Positions 5,306-6,574 of a stretch of 6,574 nucleotides of DNA are shown here, piece by piece; position 1 is the stretch's first letter, and the number at the start of each line of letters is the position of its first letter. The DNA is taken from contig CAZWOL010000097.1 in assembly GCA_964635325.1 (NCBI GenBank), forward strand, positions 1 to 6,574, given 5' to 3'. This DNA comes from BOG-1112 sp964635325 (GTDB lineage Bacteria > Bdellovibrionota_B > Oligoflexia > Oligoflexales > Bog-1112). Made by a program: the position numbers and the translations under genes. The notes under the pieces were generated by a model. It was not told the origin of the DNA. It saw nothing but the letters and a program-made list of their open reading frames with translations, and ran no database searches.

Positions 5306-5497
5306 ATGCATTTTATTTTAGAAATTCTAATGGCAATTTTTGTGGAATGGTTATTTTTACTTCCGAGTAAATTCTTGGCTGTTTTGAGGGGTGAAAAATT
5401 CACTTACAAATCTTTCACAGCCAAGGACTATTACGTTGCGATTGCCTTTTGGGCTGTAGTCATTGCTATAACGGCACTGGTTGCCAAGAATTCTTAG
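5306..5497 (+). CDS. Small two-helix membrane protein, function unknown
   Basis: A 63-residue protein with two hydrophobic segments (about 3-20, FILEILMAIFVEWLFLLP, and 43-60, YVAIAFWAVVIAITALVA), joined by a basic, polar loop LRGEKFTYKSFTAKD. Not recognised as a named family. AAGGA (5296-5300) is well placed for ATG 5306 and the gap to the signal peptidase gene is 15 nt, so it is the last gene of the sigma operon. It could be a chaperone or regulator of the signal peptidase or part of signal sensing; that is inference from position only. The stop codon adjoins a hairpin. Confidence 0.7.
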   Translation: MHFILEILMAIFVEWLFLLPSKFLAVLRGEKFTYKSFTAKDYYVAIAFWAVVIAITALVAKNS

Positions 5498-5532
5498 TCT
5501 ATACACACGGTATAGACGAAAGGTCTATTTCG
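5497..5532. terminator. Overlapping hairpins after the sigma operon, possible bidirectional terminator or attenuator
   Basis: GTCTATAC (5497-5504) pairs with GTATAGAC (5510-5517) across a 5-nt loop. The right arm can instead pair its ATAGAC (5512-5517) with GTCTAT (5523-5528) across GAAAG. CGAAA/TTTCG (5517-5521, 5528-5532) adds a third option. No U-tract follows on either strand, so classic intrinsic termination is doubtful. The location between converging genes fits a transcript end. Confidence 0.4.
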
Positions 5533-5573
5533 AAAATGTGAAGTATGGCAAATGTTTTACAAAAATTTGTCAC

Positions 5574-6026
5574 TCAAACCATTGCTCGCTTTTTGATCCA
5601 AAGCTCTTCATCCAATATCTGATCGTCAAACGGGGTTACACGCTCGGTCAGCTCCAGTTCAAGATCTTCTATCCGTGACTCTTTGTTGAATTTTAAAAAT
5701 AGATCGAGCAAGCGCTCAGTAGAAACCTCGGAAAGATCACGCCGACTGAGTTCCTCCCTTATGTTGATGAGGACTTTACTGAATTGCTCTACGCGATGAA
5801 CCTGTAAAAGTTGGTACTTGGCCTTAACCGAATCTAATCGAAATGCTTTTGCGTTAGCTATCTCGACTTTAAGGTCTTTACACCAATTTTGCAGAGTTTG
5901 ACGACTAACACCAACTGAGGCCGCTATGGCCTCATAGCTTTGACCCTCAGCTCTTAGTTCAACAAATTTTTCTTGCTGTTGAGCCTTTCCATTAAGATCT
6001 TGAGCATCATCCTTGTTTTTTTTCAT
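5574..6026 (-). CDS. Helix-turn-helix protein, phage/mobile-element type
   Basis: A 150-residue protein with a resolvase/terminase-small-subunit-like HTH at about 18-50: QEKFVELRAEGQSYEAIAAS followed by VGVSRQTLQNWCKDLK. A long helical, charged region follows (52-127, including EIANAKAFRLDSVKAKYQLL and INIREELSRRDLSEVSTERL), probably coiled-coil, then an acidic tail. Proteins of this build occur in prophages and integrated elements, where they are often labelled HTH or terminase-small-subunit-like; the exact role is not known to me. The ATG at 6026 lies inside the end of the upstream gene (20-nt overlap), next to a run of eight A, with GGGA about 10 nt upstream. Translation is probably coupled to the upstream gene. 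DNA binding is likely; packaging function is only a possibility, as no large terminase is in view. Confidence 0.72.
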   Translation of the reverse strand: MKKNKDDAQDLNGKAQQQEKFVELRAEGQSYEAIAASVGVSRQTLQNWCKDLKVEIANAKAFRLDSVKAKYQLLQVHRVEQFSKVLINIREELSRRDLSEVSTERLLDLFLKFNKESRIEDLELELTERVTPFDDQILDEELWIKKRAMV

Positions 6027-6459
6027 CGACGGTTGATCCCACTTTCTTTCTCGTTGAAGCGATCAGATCCTTATTCACAGTATAAGCATTTTTCACGTAT
6101 TGCTGCGCAATATCTTCAATTTGTTCTTCTGAAACGAATTTCATGTCCTCGAAGAGTTTCAGCACGAGCTGAGCACCTATAGATTCAAGGATTATACGTC
6201 TTTTAACGCTTTTTTCGCCTTGAAGGTGATCCTGCAATAACCCGCCCTTTGCATGGTCATAGCTGATTAGCCGTCTAGATTTTTTTGCTAATTCTTCCCA
6301 TACCGTCGGAAACCAAATTGGAGCATCTTCTAGTTTGACTGCAAGAGGTGGATGCCCCTCCAAGAACTTCAAAGTTATGTGCAAGACGAATGCGAATGGT
6401 TTGACCCTACCTTCTGCAATTTTCAGTTTTCCGTCATAGATAGGTGGGAGGGAATTCAC
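6007..6459 (-). CDS. Uncharacterised protein, upstream partner of the HTH gene
   Basis: I do not recognise this 150-residue protein. Visible features: an N-terminal beta-like half with IYDGKLKIAEGRVKPFAFVL (7-26) and APIWFPTVWEELAKKSRRLI (46-65), and a helical, charged C-terminal half (85-150) ending in EKKQG. No signal peptide, membrane segment or zinc motif. The GTG at 6459 is the only plausible start in frame but has no Shine-Dalgarno. The frame stays open upstream to 6528, giving 23 more codons with no ATG, GTG or TTG, so the true start may be a rare codon, or the gene may be 5'-truncated or frameshifted. It overlaps the downstream HTH gene by 20 nt, which indicates one operon entering from the right edge. 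Phage or plasmid origin is inferred from the neighbour. Confidence 0.55.
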   Translation of the reverse strand: MNSLPPIYDGKLKIAEGRVKPFAFVLHITLKFLEGHPPLAVKLEDAPIWFPTVWEELAKKSRRLISYDHAKGGLLQDHLQGEKSVKRRIILESIGAQLVLKLFEDMKFVSEEQIEDIAQQYVKNAYTVNKDLIASTRKKVGSTVDEKKQG

Positions 6460-6512
6460 TTGTGGATTTGTAAAAGCAAACTTTTCCTGATGCCTGCGTT
6501 CAAGATGGAAAA

Positions 6513-6574
6513 TTATAGATTTCTGAAGTTACGCAAAAGGTGAAGCTTTAGTTGCTCAATACTTACATGCTTGA
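6513..6574 (-). CDS. Possible 3' end of another minus-strand gene, cut by the window edge
   Basis: From the right edge one minus-strand frame reads about 20 codons, KHVSIEQLKLHLLRNFRNL, to a TAA at 6515-6513. It lies 53 nt before the GTG of the next gene, so it could be the C-terminus of an upstream operon member. Too short to identify; the frame could be open by chance. Confidence 0.2.
   Translation of the reverse strand, partial: KHVSIEQLKLHLLRNFRNL

Noticed and set aside
5481..5678. Plus-strand open frame of 65 codons after the sigma operon
   Set aside because: Begins inside the 63-residue gene, runs through the hairpins and antisense into the HTH gene; no recognisable domain.
5973..6543. 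Two short plus-strand frames (5973-6182, 6352-6543)
   Set aside because: Both are antisense to the minus-strand phage-like genes, without ribosome binding sites.
6513..6574. RecF/SMC-like N-terminus (VSIEQLKLHLLRNFRNL)
   Set aside because: Resembles the start of RecF-type ATPases, but is 17 residues, lacks a start codon (GTA) and hits a stop before any Walker A motif; could be chance.
1..6574. tRNA, rRNA, CRISPR array, replication origin or riboswitch
   Set aside because: No cloverleaf with anticodon arm, no regularly spaced repeats, no DnaA-box cluster and no known riboswitch core were seen on reading either strand.

Overview
The window looks like an accessory stretch of a Gram-negative bacterial chromosome: AT-leaning (a little over 40% GC by eye), genes on both strands with purine-rich ribosome binding sites. 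The signals for Gram-negative are an ECF sigma factor with a membrane anti-sigma partner, a multi-pass signal peptidase I and an IS982-type element. A proteobacterium or Bdellovibrionota-like organism would fit, but nothing here fixes the taxon.

Layout. (1) 54-2521, plus strand: a GyrI-like small-molecule-binding protein, translationally coupled to a gene for an exported alpha/beta hydrolase. The hydrolase gene is split by a complete insertion sequence at 722-1704, which has 12-bp perfect terminal inverted repeats, a 5-bp target duplication (TGATA) and an intact DDE transposase on the minus strand. Removing the element and one TGATA restores one uninterrupted 318-codon frame, so the insertion is probably recent. 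(2) 2518-3205, minus strand: a two-gene toxin-antitoxin-like cassette, a DUF4258 (RelE/BrnT-like) toxin candidate followed by an MqsA-type helix-turn-helix antitoxin. Its promoter overlaps a pair of 14-bp operator-like repeats. (3) 3206-3398: divergent intergenic region with that promoter on the left and CCTGA repeats with ECF-promoter-like sequence on the right. (4) 3399-5497, plus strand: a tight operon of ECF sigma factor, short zinc-free anti-sigma candidate, signal peptidase I with an extra multi-pass N-terminal domain, and a 63-residue two-helix membrane protein. It ends in overlapping hairpins. (5) 5574-6574, minus strand: two overlapping genes of mobile-element or phage character, one a helix-turn-helix protein with a long helical tail, entering from the right edge, possibly preceded by the 3' end of another gene.

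How the parts relate. The most coherent unit is sigma / anti-sigma / signal peptidase / small membrane protein. The inferred idea is that an envelope or secretion signal frees the sigma factor, which raises its own operon including a signal peptidase. The GyrI-like protein and hydrolase look like a former two-gene detoxification or modification unit broken by the IS. The toxin-antitoxin-like cassette and the phage-like genes fit a mobile, variable region. No rRNA, tRNA or CRISPR array was seen.
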